Shown one piece after another: positions 52,962-61,998 of a DNA stretch of 64,000 nt. This stretch comes from Gordonia zhenghanii. Lineage in GTDB: Bacteria; Actinomycetota; Actinomycetes; Mycobacteriales; Mycobacteriaceae. A program made the position numbers and the translations under genes. Location: positions 124,001-188,000 of the forward strand of contig NZ_JAKKOQ010000012.1 in NCBI RefSeq assembly GCF_021738965.1. The letters are read 5' to 3'. The notes under the pieces were generated by a model. The model worked only from the letters and a program-made list of their open reading frames with translations, did not search any database and was not told where the DNA came from. The stretch's first letter is position 1. Every line of letters starts with the position of its first letter.

Positions 52962-55340
52962 TCACGGTGCTGGTTGGAGCACCCCGGTGTGGACGAGACG
53001 GTCGTATTCGGCGTCTGCCATACCGAGCAGATCGGTGCAGATCTCTCTGGTGTGCTCGCCGGCGAGAGGGGCCTGACGTGACGGCGGGTCTCCGACGGCG
53101 CCGAACACGGCGGCTCGTGCGGTGGCGGGAAGTGCTGCGGGCAGCAGGTCGTGTGTCACCGTCGTGAACGTTTCGCGCGCACGCAGATGCTGGTCTTCGA
53201 GGAGTTCCGGGAGCCGTAACATCGGCCCGGCAGCCACGCCCACTTCCTGGAGTTCCGCGGCCGCCTGAGCCGGAGTCCGCGTCACAGCCCACTGGGCGAG
53301 GACGTCGTCGGCCGCTGCCCGGTTGGTCAGGCGCGCCGCCGCCGTGGCGAACCGTTCGTCCGTCGCGAGGTCCGGGCGGTCGACGAGGGAGCAGACAGCG
53401 ACCCATTCATCGTCACCGCGCACCGTGGCCACGCACCATTCGTCGTCGCCTGCGCAGGCGAATACGCCGCTCGGCGCGTGACGGGGATGGGCGTTCCCGG
53501 TCGGCGATGTGGAGCCGGGCGTCAGGCTCTCGGTGGCGAGGGACGCACCGATGTGGCTCAGTGCGACGTCCGACTGGGCGAGCGCGATGGACGTTCCGCG
53601 GCCGGTACGTCTGCGTGCGATGAGTGCGGACAGGACGGCGGTCGCGCAGAGATGTCCGGCCACGTGATCGGGATACACCGTCGACCCGTCGCAGAGGAGC
53701 TCGTCGTCGGGGTAGCTCCACAGCGCGGACACCCCGGACGCAGCGCGCACGAGGGGGCCGTAGCCCATCCGCGTACGCCACGGCCCGGTGGCTCCGAACG
53801 CGCTCGCCTCGGCGACGATGATCGTCGGGTTGATCTCGGCGAGCGCCTCGTACGACATTCCCATGTTGGCCAAGGTTCCGGGTTTGAAGTTCGCAACGAC
53901 GACGTCAGCGTCGGCGGCCAGCCGTCGAAAGAACTGCGCTCCTTCGGGCGACCGCAGGTCGAGTCCCAGGCTCCGCTTGTTGCGATGGCCCCAGGCGATC
54001 GATGCGGGGATCTTGGCTCCGCGTTTGGACTGTCGCAGGCCGTCGGGATAGTCGGCGTTCTCGATCTTGATGACATCGGCCCCGTAGTCGGCCAACTGTC
54101 GACTCAGTTCCGCGCCGAACACGATCACGCCGAGATCGAGGACACGTACGCCGGCGAGTGGGGCAGCGGTCCGATCCCCGGTTCCCTCGAGCGCGGGAGT
54201 CTCGAGTGCTGGGGTCTCGAGTGGTCGGGGCGCGTCCCACTGCGGGAGCGCGTCGATGGTCCGTTCGGACATTCGGAATCCTGCTCTACGGCCGGCGAAG
54301 CTTGTGTGGCCTGCCGGCACGCGAGCTCGGACGCCGGGGAACAGCTCAGCGTCGAGGAGCGCGCCGGACTCCGTGAAGTGGTCGACGGTGAGCGCCTGAC
54401 CGAGTGTGTAGACCGCGCCGACCGGGATGCCGCGGCGTGCACCCTCGTCGACGAGTTCGTCCTGTGTGCGGTCGGCGAAGAGGGCAGCGATCAGCGGGTG
54501 CAGGCGGTCGGCCGCCGCGAAACGTGCGGGAATCGTGTCGAAGCTGGGGTCGGCGAACTCCGGGGGCCCGCCGAGCCAGTCGAACATCGCCCGCCACTGG
54601 CGTTTGGCGAGCAGACAGATGCGGACCCGCCCGTCGCGGCACCCGAACACGGGATAGAAGTCGGCGGCAGCTGGGCGATTGCGCGGGTAGTCCTCCGACC
54701 GGCCGGCAGCGGCCGAGCCCTGGGTGCCGAACCCCGGGTCGAAGCCGTGTACGAGCGCCTCGAATGCGGAGACGTCTACGGTGTCGCCGACGCCGGTCTC
54801 GAGTCGTCTGCGGTACGCCAGCAGGGCGGCCCACGCGGCGTGCGCGGCAACGGTTCCCTCGGCGAGACCCGCCGGGGGGAGCAGCGGGACCTCGCCGGGA
54901 GCGCCCGACCGTGACAGCACGCCGGACATGGCATACAGAACGTTCTCGTCGGCCACGCGTCGTCGGTACGGGCCCGTCTGACCGAACGGGGTGATCGAGA
55001 CCCACACGAGGTGGGGCGCGTCCGCTCTCGCCGTCGCGATGTCGAGACCCCAGCAGTCAGCGGCTCCGGGGCCGTCGGAGGCGAGCACGATGTCGGCGCC
55101 TGCGATCAACCGGGAGACGGTCTCGGCGTCCGAATTCGGGTCGAGGACGAGACGTTGTTTGTTCGCGCTGCGTAGCGCGTCGGCGATCGGCCCGTCCCGG
55201 TCCTCCTCATTCGAGTGCGCGGTGTCGGATCGGACGACACGAACGACTTCGGCGCCCAGGTCGGCAAGTAGGCGTCCGGCCGATGCGCTCGGCCCGTCCG
55301 CGAGGTCGACGACACGGACCGTTTCCAGAGGCAGAGACAT
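52962..55340 (-). CDS. Tandem-domain CaiB/BaiF (class III) CoA-transferase
   Basis: A 792-residue protein made of two full CoA-transferase III units. Unit 1 spans about residues 1-375 (VRVVDLADGPSASAGRLLADLGAEVVRV..., VLYAMSGVLSRSG). Unit 2 spans about 395-790 (VRVLDLGVIVFGAELSRQLADYGADVIKIE..., HRNKRSLGLDLRSPEG, NFKPGTLANMGMSYEAL). The linker (about 378-394) contains the repeat LETPALETPALE. Family members move CoA from one acid to another and normally dimerise as interlocked rings; a fusion supplies both halves. It would activate the substrate without ATP. The ATG at 55340 is chosen; GTG 55349 is possible. Confidence 0.9.
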   Translation of the reverse strand: MSLPLETVRVVDLADGPSASAGRLLADLGAEVVRVVRSDTAHSNEEDRDGPIADALRSANKQRLVLDPNSDAETVSRLIAGADIVLASDGPGAADCWGLDIATARADAPHLVWVSITPFGQTGPYRRRVADENVLYAMSGVLSRSGAPGEVPLLPPAGLAEGTVAAHAAWAALLAYRRRLETGVGDTVDVSAFEALVHGFDPGFGTQGSAAAGRSEDYPRNRPAAADFYPVFGCRDGRVRICLLAKRQWRAMFDWLGGPPEFADPSFDTIPARFAAADRLHPLIAALFADRTQDELVDEGARRGIPVGAVYTLGQALTVDHFTESGALLDAELFPGVRARVPAGHTSFAGRRAGFRMSERTIDALPQWDAPRPLETPALETPALEGTGDRTAAPLAGVRVLDLGVIVFGAELSRQLADYGADVIKIENADYPDGLRQSKRGAKIPASIAWGHRNKRSLGLDLRSPEGAQFFRRLAADADVVVANFKPGTLANMGMSYEALAEINPTIIVAEASAFGATGPWRTRMGYGPLVRAASGVSALWSYPDDELLCDGSTVYPDHVAGHLCATAVLSALIARRRTGRGTSIALAQSDVALSHIGASLATESLTPGSTSPTGNAHPRHAPSGVFACAGDDEWCVATVRGDDEWVAVCSLVDRPDLATDERFATAAARLTNRAAADDVLAQWAVTRTPAQAAAELQEVGVAAGPMLRLPELLEDQHLRARETFTTVTHDLLPAALPATARAAVFGAVGDPPSRQAPLAGEHTREICTDLLGMADAEYDRLVHTGVLQPAP

Positions 55341-55360
55341 CTCGATCACTCGCTTCGCGT

Positions 55361-56815
55361 CTAAAGGTAGATGGACTTGAACCGCAGGTACGGGGTCAGG
55401 CCCTCGGGGCCGAGCTCGCGGCCGAGGCCGGACTCCTTCACCCCGCCGAACGGGGCGGCGAGGTCGAGCGCGTAATGATTCACTCCGAAGGTGCCGGTCT
55501 CGATCCGGTCGGCGATGGAGATTCCATGCTCTTCGTCGGCGGTCCACACGGTCCCGCCGAGCCCATACGGGGAGTCGTTCGCGATCGAGACCGCCTCGTC
55601 GTCGTCGGCGTACGGGGTGATGGTCAGCACCGGACCGAAGACCTCTTCTTGCGCGAGGCGCGCGGAATTGTCGACGTCGGCGAACACAGTGGGAGCCACG
55701 AACCACCCCCGGTCCAGGTCTTCGGGGACGCCGCCGCCCGCGATGAGACGGTGGCCGGCGCTGCGACCGATCTCGATGTAGGCCCGCACGCGATCGCGTT
55801 GGGCCCGGGTCACGAGCGGGCCGACGTGTGTCGACTTGTCGAGGGGATCGCCGACAGTCAGGGCCGCCACAGTCGAGCTGATTGCGTCGACGACCTCGTC
55901 GTAGCGGGAGCGCGGAGCAAGTATCCGCGTGCACGCATGGCAGGTCTGCCCGTTGTTGACCAGCGAGACCTCGGCCAGGTGGGAGGTGAAGTGGTCGAGG
56001 TCGGCGTCGGCCGAGACGATCGACGCCGACTTGCCACCGAGCTCGAGCGTGACCGGGCGAAGTAGACGACCGCACACTTCACCGATCGCACGGCCCGCAG
56101 CGGTGGACCCGGTGAACGCCACCTTGTCCACGCCGGGGTGCTCCACCAGGTGTGCGCCGGCCTCGCGGCCGCCCGGGACGATGTTCAGGACGCCCTCGGG
56201 CAGACCGGCGGCGAGCGCTGCGTCGGCGAACACGTATGCGTCCAGGGCAGTCTCCGGAGACGGTTTCAGGACGACGGTGCAACCCGCGGCGAGGGCGGGC
56301 GCGATCTTCATCGCTGCCAGCGACTGCGGGTAGTTCCACGGCGTGATCGCAGCGACGACTCCGACGGACTCGTGACGCACGATGGTGCGGCTCCCGAGGG
56401 TGCTCGGGCGGACGTCTGCGGTGTCAGAACGTCGAAGGAGGTCGGCGTAGTACGCGACCATCATCGACGGCGCGTACCCGTTGACGCCGACCGACAGTGC
56501 GATCGGCATGCCGTTCTCTCGGCTGGACAGGACGGCCGTCGACTTGGCGCGCGCTTTGAGTTGTGCCGCGAACGCGTCCAACAGGTCGGCGCGGTCGCCA
56601 GCCGGGGTCGCACGCCACGCAGGAAGTGCGCGCCGAGCTGCGTCGACGGCCTGGTCGACGTCGGCGGGTGTCGCAGATGCGGCCGCGCCGAGGACGCTCT
56701 CCGTGGCCGCCTCGATGACGTCGGTGACTCCGCCGTCGGACGGGGCGATCCACCGACCGTCGATGAAGAGGTCGGGTCGGTCCAGTGCGGGTTCGGTGAT
56801 CGGCGATGTCGTCAT
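55361..56815 (-). CDS. Aldehyde dehydrogenase 2
   Basis: A 484-residue NAD-dependent aldehyde dehydrogenase. VGVVAAITPWNYPQSLAAMKIAPALAAG (about residues 145-172) binds cofactor, LELGGKSASIVS (about 255) carries the general-base Glu, and NNGQTCHACTRIL (about 290) carries the nucleophile Cys. The C-terminal GGVKESGLGRELGPEGLTPYLRFKSIYL is typical. It is only distantly like aldehyde dehydrogenase 1. The gene follows the thiolase-fold gene by 25 bases and precedes CaiB by 20, so it is within one operon. It may oxidise the aldehyde released by retro-aldol cleavage. Confidence 0.93.
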   Translation of the reverse strand: MTTSPITEPALDRPDLFIDGRWIAPSDGGVTDVIEAATESVLGAAASATPADVDQAVDAARRALPAWRATPAGDRADLLDAFAAQLKARAKSTAVLSSRENGMPIALSVGVNGYAPSMMVAYYADLLRRSDTADVRPSTLGSRTIVRHESVGVVAAITPWNYPQSLAAMKIAPALAAGCTVVLKPSPETALDAYVFADAALAAGLPEGVLNIVPGGREAGAHLVEHPGVDKVAFTGSTAAGRAIGEVCGRLLRPVTLELGGKSASIVSADADLDHFTSHLAEVSLVNNGQTCHACTRILAPRSRYDEVVDAISSTVAALTVGDPLDKSTHVGPLVTRAQRDRVRAYIEIGRSAGHRLIAGGGVPEDLDRGWFVAPTVFADVDNSARLAQEEVFGPVLTITPYADDDEAVSIANDSPYGLGGTVWTADEEHGISIADRIETGTFGVNHYALDLAAPFGGVKESGLGRELGPEGLTPYLRFKSIYL

Positions 56816-56840
56816 TGTGGTGTCCTTCGAGAATCGAGTG

Positions 56841-58022
56841 CTAGAGCGTGTCCTGGTGGCCGAACAGTGTCGACGAGACCAGCGGTGCCATCGGGCCGCC
56901 GATGAACAGCGAAGTCCGCGCGCCGTGGACCTGGTTAGTCGACGTGCCGCGGATCTGGCGGACGGCTTCGACCGCGAGTCCCATGCCGTTGACGAAGCTG
57001 TCGGCGATGTTGCCACCACTCGTGTTCACCGGGAGGTCGCCGATCCCCGCGGTCAAGTTGTCAACGGTGAGCGCCTCGCCCGCTGCGGCTCCGGTCGGCG
57101 CCAGACCGTGGTCGATGAGCGCGGCGACGGCCGGACCGGAGAAGTTCTCGTAGACCTGGGTGACGTCGACGGCGGTCGGGCCGAAGCCTGCTGCGGCCCA
57201 TAGGCGGTCGGCCACGCCGGGACGGTCGCCGCGGCCCGCGAAGCCTGCTGTGGTGTACAGGTCGTCGTTGTCGATCAGCGCCGAGTAACCTCCTGGCGCG
57301 CCCTGCGCCCCGGCGATCAGGTACGCGGCGTCCGGACGCATGGCGCGTGCCCGCTCTGCGGACACGACGAGCAGCGCGACAGCCCCGTCGTTCTCGCGGG
57401 AGCAGTCGAAGAGGTGGAACGGCTCTGTGATGAGTCGGGACTCGTCGTACCCCGACTCGTCGAGGGGGCGGCCGTAGCCAGCCGCTGACGGATTGTTCTG
57501 GGCGTGGCGGTAGGCCGCGAGCACGAGCGACCGAAGGGCTTCGCGGGGCACGCCGTCGTGCTCGAGGAGACGCTGGGTGCGGAGCGCGCACACTTGCGCG
57601 GGAGAGCCGACTCCGTGGGCGAGGTAGTGGGGGCCGTAGAAGTAGGAGGCGTACCCGAGGCGTCCGGTGTCTTCCTGCGCCATCGATCGGTAGACCACGA
57701 CGGTGTCTGCCTGACCGGTGGCGATGGCGATGTTCGCGTTGTTGATCGCGGCAGCCACGCCGCCTCCTCCGCCGCCCCACATCATGGTGGACCAGCGCAC
57801 ATCGTCGACGCCGAGCGCACCGCCGAGGGTAGACCCGTCGAAGCCTCCGCCCGCATATGACACGAACCCGTCTATCTCGTGCGGGTTCACGCCGGCGTCC
57901 GCGCACGCTGCGACGATCGCCTCCAACGTCATCGGGAGCTCGCCGTACGGGGCTTCGCCACGTTTGTAGTGGTGGTCGGCGACGCCGACCACCGCGGCCG
58001 CGCCGCGCAGTTCGATGGTCAT
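56841..58022 (-). CDS. Thiolase-fold lyase (Ltp2/SCPx-like, lacks nucleophile Cys)
   Basis: A 393-residue thiolase-superfamily protein of the lipid-transfer-protein/SCPx group. The site of the thiolase nucleophile reads TMMWGGGGGGVAAAINNA (about residues 87-104) with no cysteine. Later segments VTQVYENFSGPAVAALID (about 300) and VNTSGGNIADSFVNGMGL (about 340) match the group. Its DUF35 partner is encoded directly upstream. Known Ltp2-DUF35 pairs are retro-aldolases that cut a beta-hydroxyacyl-CoA into propionyl- or acetyl-CoA plus a ketone or aldehyde. The ATG at 58022 has AGGAGG upstream. Confidence 0.88.
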   Translation of the reverse strand: MTIELRGAAAVVGVADHHYKRGEAPYGELPMTLEAIVAACADAGVNPHEIDGFVSYAGGGFDGSTLGGALGVDDVRWSTMMWGGGGGGVAAAINNANIAIATGQADTVVVYRSMAQEDTGRLGYASYFYGPHYLAHGVGSPAQVCALRTQRLLEHDGVPREALRSLVLAAYRHAQNNPSAAGYGRPLDESGYDESRLITEPFHLFDCSRENDGAVALLVVSAERARAMRPDAAYLIAGAQGAPGGYSALIDNDDLYTTAGFAGRGDRPGVADRLWAAAGFGPTAVDVTQVYENFSGPAVAALIDHGLAPTGAAAGEALTVDNLTAGIGDLPVNTSGGNIADSFVNGMGLAVEAVRQIRGTSTNQVHGARTSLFIGGPMAPLVSSTLFGHQDTL

Positions 58023-58029
58023 GGTCTGA

Positions 58030-58458
58030 CTACCTCCTGGTCTCGGACGGGTACCACCGCAACAGCGGCCACGTCGCGTCCTCGTCGAGTTCGAAACGGC
58101 CCTCGACCGCATCGCCGATACGTATCTCGTGTGCGTCGGGCATCAGGCCGAGGACCCGTCGACCACCCGCGCGAGGGAGTTCGACGAGGGCGGTCACATA
58201 CGGTGCGCGATCGGCGTACTCGCGAATGAACGGGTAGTGACTGCGCGACCATGCGTAGACGACGCCGGTCGGCTCCACAGCCTCCCAGCCAGGTTCGAGT
58301 GCGTGGCATCGTCCGCAGATCCACTGTGGTCCCCAGATCCACGTGCGGCACTGGTTGCAGCGCTGCAACCGCAGTTCACCTGCGATCATTCCGTCCCAGT
58401 ACGGCTGGTCCAGACCGTCGGCCGCGGGACCCCACGGATAGTTCTGGTCGGTGCTCAC
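58030..58458 (-). CDS. DUF35 OB-fold/zinc-ribbon protein, partner of thiolase-fold lyase
   Basis: A 142-residue DUF35 protein. The N-terminal helix (PYWDGMIAGELRLQRC), rubredoxin-like zinc ribbon CNQCRTWIWGPQWICGRC (about residues 35-52) and C-terminal OB fold (about 60-130, GVVYAWSRSHYPF..., VTALVELPRAGGRRVLGLM) are all present. Such proteins form heterocomplexes with Ltp2-type aldolases or acetyl-CoA transferases and shape the CoA-ester channel. It overlaps the upstream NTF2-like gene by 4 bases (GTGA) and ends 7 bases before the lyase start. Confidence 0.9.
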   Translation of the reverse strand: MSTDQNYPWGPAADGLDQPYWDGMIAGELRLQRCNQCRTWIWGPQWICGRCHALEPGWEAVEPTGVVYAWSRSHYPFIREYADRAPYVTALVELPRAGGRRVLGLMPDAHEIRIGDAVEGRFELDEDATWPLLRWYPSETRR

Positions 58459-58778
58459 GCGTCGCTCCCCAGCGGGTCGAAGTTCTCGAGCCCCGCGGCC
58501 AGCCAGCGACCGCCGTGGTGCTCCCAGATCGAGCGCAGGCCGATCGTGCGGTCGGGGAGGCGGTAGACCGCCTCCCCGATGCGAAGATCGCCGTCGGCCC
58601 GGACATCGACGATCTCGACGCTCTCGACAGCGGAGCGGGGAACGTCGACTCCGTCGAACACGGCGGGCACGTTTGCGCTGACCATCTCCGCGATCGCGGC
58701 CTTCGTGTCGCCGACCCGCACGTGCTCGACGTGCCGTTCGTAGATCTGACGGAACTGGTCGAGATCGGACTCCGGCAT
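58455..58778 (-). CDS. NTF2/SnoaL-like small protein
   Basis: A 107-residue protein with the cone-shaped NTF2-like fold pattern: helix LDQFRQIYERHVEHVRVGD, then AIAEMVSANVPAVFDGVDVP and strands ending GRWLAAGLENFDPLGSD. Members include SnoaL-type cyclases, dehydratases and the beta subunits of ring-hydroxylating oxygenases. As first gene of the DUF35/lyase operon, and with no other beta-like subunit in the island, it could serve a Rieske protein or act as a dehydratase/isomerase on a CoA ester. The choice is open. The ATG at 58778 follows AGGAG. Confidence 0.72.
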   Translation of the reverse strand: MPESDLDQFRQIYERHVEHVRVGDTKAAIAEMVSANVPAVFDGVDVPRSAVESVEIVDVRADGDLRIGEAVYRLPDRTIGLRSIWEHHGGRWLAAGLENFDPLGSDA

Positions 58779-58822
58779 GTGCTGCTCCTGCTCTCTCTCG
58801 GGTGCGGTACGTCGTCGATAAA

Positions 58823-58917
58823 GCTAATGACTATAGATAAAATTAGCAAGAATCCGCAGGCGTGAGAAGGGTTTCGCGATTGCGGGGGCCGGTTGTGGTA
58901 AATCTAACGGTATTAGT
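58823..58917. promoter_or_regulatory. Operator region of the NTF2/DUF35/lyase operon
   Basis: GCTAAT-N13-ATTAGC (58823-58828 and 58842-58847) lies 45 bases before the start, overlapping TATAGAT, a possible -10 box. Further up, TCTAACGGTATTAGT (58903-58917) differs in two bases from ACTAATGGTATTAGT upstream of Rieske 2. Confidence 0.6.
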
Positions 58918-59051
58918 CCAGTGGCCGGTTCGATGCGGCCCGCGAGAGGCTAAGGGCGGCCGCGACTGGATCGATCAAGCGGGGGTCGAGGCGATACTCC
59001 TCGACGCGAGCACCGTGCTGCGCGCCGCAGCGTTGAACTCGCGCGGGCGAA

Positions 59052-59660
59052 TCACTGACCTCGGCGTGCGCGGACTCCGTGCAGGAACGTGCGGACGGAC
59101 TCCACGAACAGACGGTCGTCGTCCCACTCGCCTGAGGTCAGGGACGCGACGACGTCGGGGTCGAACTGGTCGGGATCGATAGGTGCGGACATGGCGGGTC
59201 GGCCCGTCGCCGCGCACATCGCCGAGCCGATGGTCATCCGGTGCACGCTCTCGACGATGAACATCTGGTCAGCGACCGGCACTCCGTTGTCCTGCAGGAT
59301 CCGGCAATGCAGTGCGTACAGCCGTTCGAGGAGGCGTCGAGGAAAGTTCTCGACGACGAGCGGCACCGACCGGGCGTGGGCCAGGAGGACTCCGCGGAAG
59401 GCTATCGTGCCGTCGACGAGCCATTCGATCCAGTCGCCGTCGACGACGTCGGCGTGCTCGGGTGTCTCAAGCACGATGGTCCGTGCGGCCTCTTCGAGGA
59501 TCTCGGTCTTATCGGCGAAGTGGTTGTACAACGATGGAGCCTTCACACCGAGCCGCGTCGCGATCCGCTCCAGACTCAGCGCCGCGGGGCCGTCCGCGTC
59601 GACGATCTCCACCGCCGCGCGGGCGACTGTCTCACGCTGGATCAGCGGTTTGCGTCCCAC
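59052..59660 (-). CDS. TetR-family regulator 2 of the catabolic island
   Basis: A 202-residue TetR regulator, paralogue of TetR-1 along its whole length. HTH: SLERIATRLGVKAPSLYNHFADKTEIL (about residues 29-55). The GTG start at 59660 lies 5 bases after the stop of ligase 2, so it is the last gene of the Rieske 2 operon. The promoters upstream of that operon and of the NTF2/DUF35/lyase operon share the CTAAYGGTATTAGT motif, making this the best candidate for its binding protein. Confidence 0.9.
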   Translation of the reverse strand: MGRKPLIQRETVARAAVEIVDADGPAALSLERIATRLGVKAPSLYNHFADKTEILEEAARTIVLETPEHADVVDGDWIEWLVDGTIAFRGVLLAHARSVPLVVENFPRRLLERLYALHCRILQDNGVPVADQMFIVESVHRMTIGSAMCAATGRPAMSAPIDPDQFDPDVVASLTSGEWDDDRLFVESVRTFLHGVRARRGQ

Positions 59661-59665
59661 AAGGG

Positions 59666-61186
59666 TCAGACTCTACGCGAGGAGATCCTCGTACCTCGTG
59701 CGGGCAGGTCGGCATAGTCGCTGCGCAGCAAGCCTTTACGGATCTTCATCCCAGCGGTGCGCGGGAGGGGGTCGGCGAGGAATTCGACGTAACGCGGAGC
59801 CTTGTACGACGACAACCGGGATCGGCAGTGCTCGACGACGTCGGACGACGTCAGCTCCTCACCGTCGACGGTGCGGATCAGGGCTGCGGGTGTCTCGCCG
59901 AACTCGGTGTCGGAGACACCGATCACCGCAACCTCGGCCACCGCAGGCATCTCCGAGATGACGCGCTCCAGTTCCGCGGCGTAGATGTTGATGCCGCCCG
60001 AGATGATGATGTCCTTGGTACGGCCGACGACCCGGATGCGTCCCTGAGTATCGCGCACGCCGATGTCGCCGGTCCTCAGTTGTCCGCCGCCGAACGTCTC
60101 CTCGGTCAGTTCGGGGTTCCGCCAGTAGCCGGCAGCCATGCCGGGACCGGAGATGACGATCTCGCCCGGCTCGTCCGGGCCGCACGAGGCCCCGTCGGCG
60201 CCGACGATGTCGAACTCGTTCAGGACCCCGCCGATGCCGACGCTGTCTGGATGCGTCATCGCGAGTTCGGCGGTCGGCAGCGTCACGTGTGATTGCGACT
60301 CGGTGAGCCCGTACACCTGGCGAAGCCCGATGCCCTTCGCGCCCCACTGCCGGATGAGGTCGGCGGTGACCGGGTTGCCGCCGGTGAAAGCGATGGTCAA
60401 CGACGACAGATCGGCGTCGTCGAAGTCGGGGTGCGCCGCCATCTGCTCGTAGAACAACGTGGTGGCTCCGAGGTGATTCACGTCGTGGTCTCGGATGAGA
60501 GCCAAGGCAACGGACGGGTCCCACTCGGGGAGGTAGACGATGCTTCCGCCGAGCACCAGCGGGCCGAGGAAGCCGTTGAGGAGGCCCGCGCCGAAGGCCA
60601 TCGAACTGACGCTCAACGCTCGGGCATGGAGGAACGCGGGTTCGGCCAGGCACCATTCGAAGAAGCTGCTCGCCAGCGAGTCGTGTGTGAAGACGACGCC
60701 TTTCGGTGCGCCCGTCGATCCGGACGTCGCAAGCACTGCGACCGGGTCGGAGCCGTCGACCTTCACCTGTGGCGCCGTCGCGGTCGATCCTTCGGGTCGG
60801 CCGACACGAGCGAGGTCGGTGGTCGGCACGTCCAGATCGGCGACCCCGGCACGAAACGCGTCGGCCACGACGATGACACTCGGCGTGGTCTGGGCGACGG
60901 ACTGGGCGAGGTCGGCTGGGCCGCTGCGCTCGTTGAGCGGACAGACGACGGCGCCGAGCCGGATCGCACCGAGTGCGGCCACCACCCACTCGGTGCCGGG
61001 GCGGCCCAGGATCGCGACGCGGTCGTGCTGTGCGACCTGGTGCTCGTCGGCGAGTTCGGCTGCCGCCCGCGTCGAGGCGGCATCGAGTTCGCGCCAGGTC
61101 AGTCTCGTGTCGTCGCACGCGACCGCGAGTTCGTCGGGTCGGCGGACGGCCCATGCGGACAGTGGTCGGAGAATGCTGGTGTTCAC
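59666..61186 (-). CDS. Acyl-CoA ligase (AMP-forming), copy 2
   Basis: A 506-residue ANL-family ligase. AVLATSGSTGAPKGVVFTHD (about residues 150-169) binds ATP, RQVYGLTESQSHV (about 290) is the aromatic/acidic motif, LRTGDIGVRD (about 378), VVGRTKDIIISGGINIYA (about 392) and the C-terminal Lys in PRTAGMKIRKGLLR (about 485) complete the set. The acid-binding pocket region differs clearly from copy 1 (SSMAFGAGLLNGFLGPLVLGG), so a different or smaller substrate is plausible. The GTG at 61186 overlaps the GNAT-like stop (GTGA). Confidence 0.94.
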   Translation of the reverse strand: MNTSILRPLSAWAVRRPDELAVACDDTRLTWRELDAASTRAAAELADEHQVAQHDRVAILGRPGTEWVVAALGAIRLGAVVCPLNERSGPADLAQSVAQTTPSVIVVADAFRAGVADLDVPTTDLARVGRPEGSTATAPQVKVDGSDPVAVLATSGSTGAPKGVVFTHDSLASSFFEWCLAEPAFLHARALSVSSMAFGAGLLNGFLGPLVLGGSIVYLPEWDPSVALALIRDHDVNHLGATTLFYEQMAAHPDFDDADLSSLTIAFTGGNPVTADLIRQWGAKGIGLRQVYGLTESQSHVTLPTAELAMTHPDSVGIGGVLNEFDIVGADGASCGPDEPGEIVISGPGMAAGYWRNPELTEETFGGGQLRTGDIGVRDTQGRIRVVGRTKDIIISGGINIYAAELERVISEMPAVAEVAVIGVSDTEFGETPAALIRTVDGEELTSSDVVEHCRSRLSSYKAPRYVEFLADPLPRTAGMKIRKGLLRSDYADLPARGTRISSRRV

Positions 61187-61998
61187 GGGGTGATCCTCGG
61201 GTCGAATTGAATGAGAACGTCGGTTCGGTCGTGACCGAAGGCGGCCGACCGAAGGAGGTCGATCAGCTCGTCGTCGCGGCCGTCGACGGCCGCCTCTATC
61301 GAAGTGGCGCCCGCTGCGAACAGTCGAGTGACCGCGTCGTGGATCGTCGCAGGGGTGTGGACCGCGGGCCCGCCGCAGGCGAGATCGATTGAGCCCGTTC
61401 CGTCGACCACGTCGTCGACGACGCGCTCGGCGAGGGCGCCCCAACGATCGCCGGACACCGACGCGGAGTCGTGCGACGTGTCCGCAGTCGGAGCGCGGTA
61501 CGCCGACATCGCCGGCAGCACCATATGGTGTCGCTCGCCCACGGTGATCGCGCCGAAACGACGGGCCAGGCGCAGCGCTGCCGGGTGTGATCCGTATGCG
61601 CACGCGACGACGAAGTCCGACACGCCGGGTGCGGCGAACCAGCCTTCGATGCGAGTTCGTTCGATCGCCGCTGTCGCGACGCCGGTTGAGCGGTACTCCG
61701 GCGCGATCACGACGTCGAGGACTCTCGCCGACGAACCGGGGCGGTCTGTCATCACCCCCGCGAGACGGGACCGGTCGGCCGCGGGGAGCGACCATCGGTG
61801 CAGTCCGGTCCGGACCTCGACGGTCGATGTCGCCGGTGCTGTCCGTCTGCCGCGCTGCGACGCAAAGCTCATCTCTTCGTCCACGGCCCGCGCGGCGGCG
61901 ATCAGTTCTCGGGCGGTCTGGCGAGGCGGGCCGTCGTAGAACTCCAGGGTCACCAGTGGATCGTCTGCAGCGGCGTCATCGGTTCGCACCCTCGTCAT
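61183..61998 (-). CDS. GNAT-like protein paired with Rieske oxygenase (copy 2)
   Basis: A 271-residue protein with one clear GNAT domain (about residues 70-175): VLDVVIAPEYRSTGVATAAIERTRIEGWF holds the acetyl-CoA loop RSTGVA, and YGSHPAALRLARRFGAITVGERHHM is the family's C-terminal strand-helix. A second, poorly conserved half ends AAFGHDRTDVLIQFD, matching the end of the GNAT-like protein beside Rieske 1 (F-HDRTDV). The start overlaps the Rieske 2 stop by 4 bases and its stop overlaps ligase 2 by 4, so it is tightly coupled to both. The function is unknown. Confidence 0.75.
   Translation of the reverse strand: MTRVRTDDAAADDPLVTLEFYDGPPRQTARELIAAARAVDEEMSFASQRGRRTAPATSTVEVRTGLHRWSLPAADRSRLAGVMTDRPGSSARVLDVVIAPEYRSTGVATAAIERTRIEGWFAAPGVSDFVVACAYGSHPAALRLARRFGAITVGERHHMVLPAMSAYRAPTADTSHDSASVSGDRWGALAERVVDDVVDGTGSIDLACGGPAVHTPATIHDAVTRLFAAGATSIEAAVDGRDDELIDLLRSAAFGHDRTDVLIQFDPRITP

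Noticed and set aside
55341..56075. N-terminal extension giving a 1037-residue CaiB protein
   Set aside because: It runs antisense-like through the aldehyde dehydrogenase frame; CoA-transferase similarity starts at 55340.
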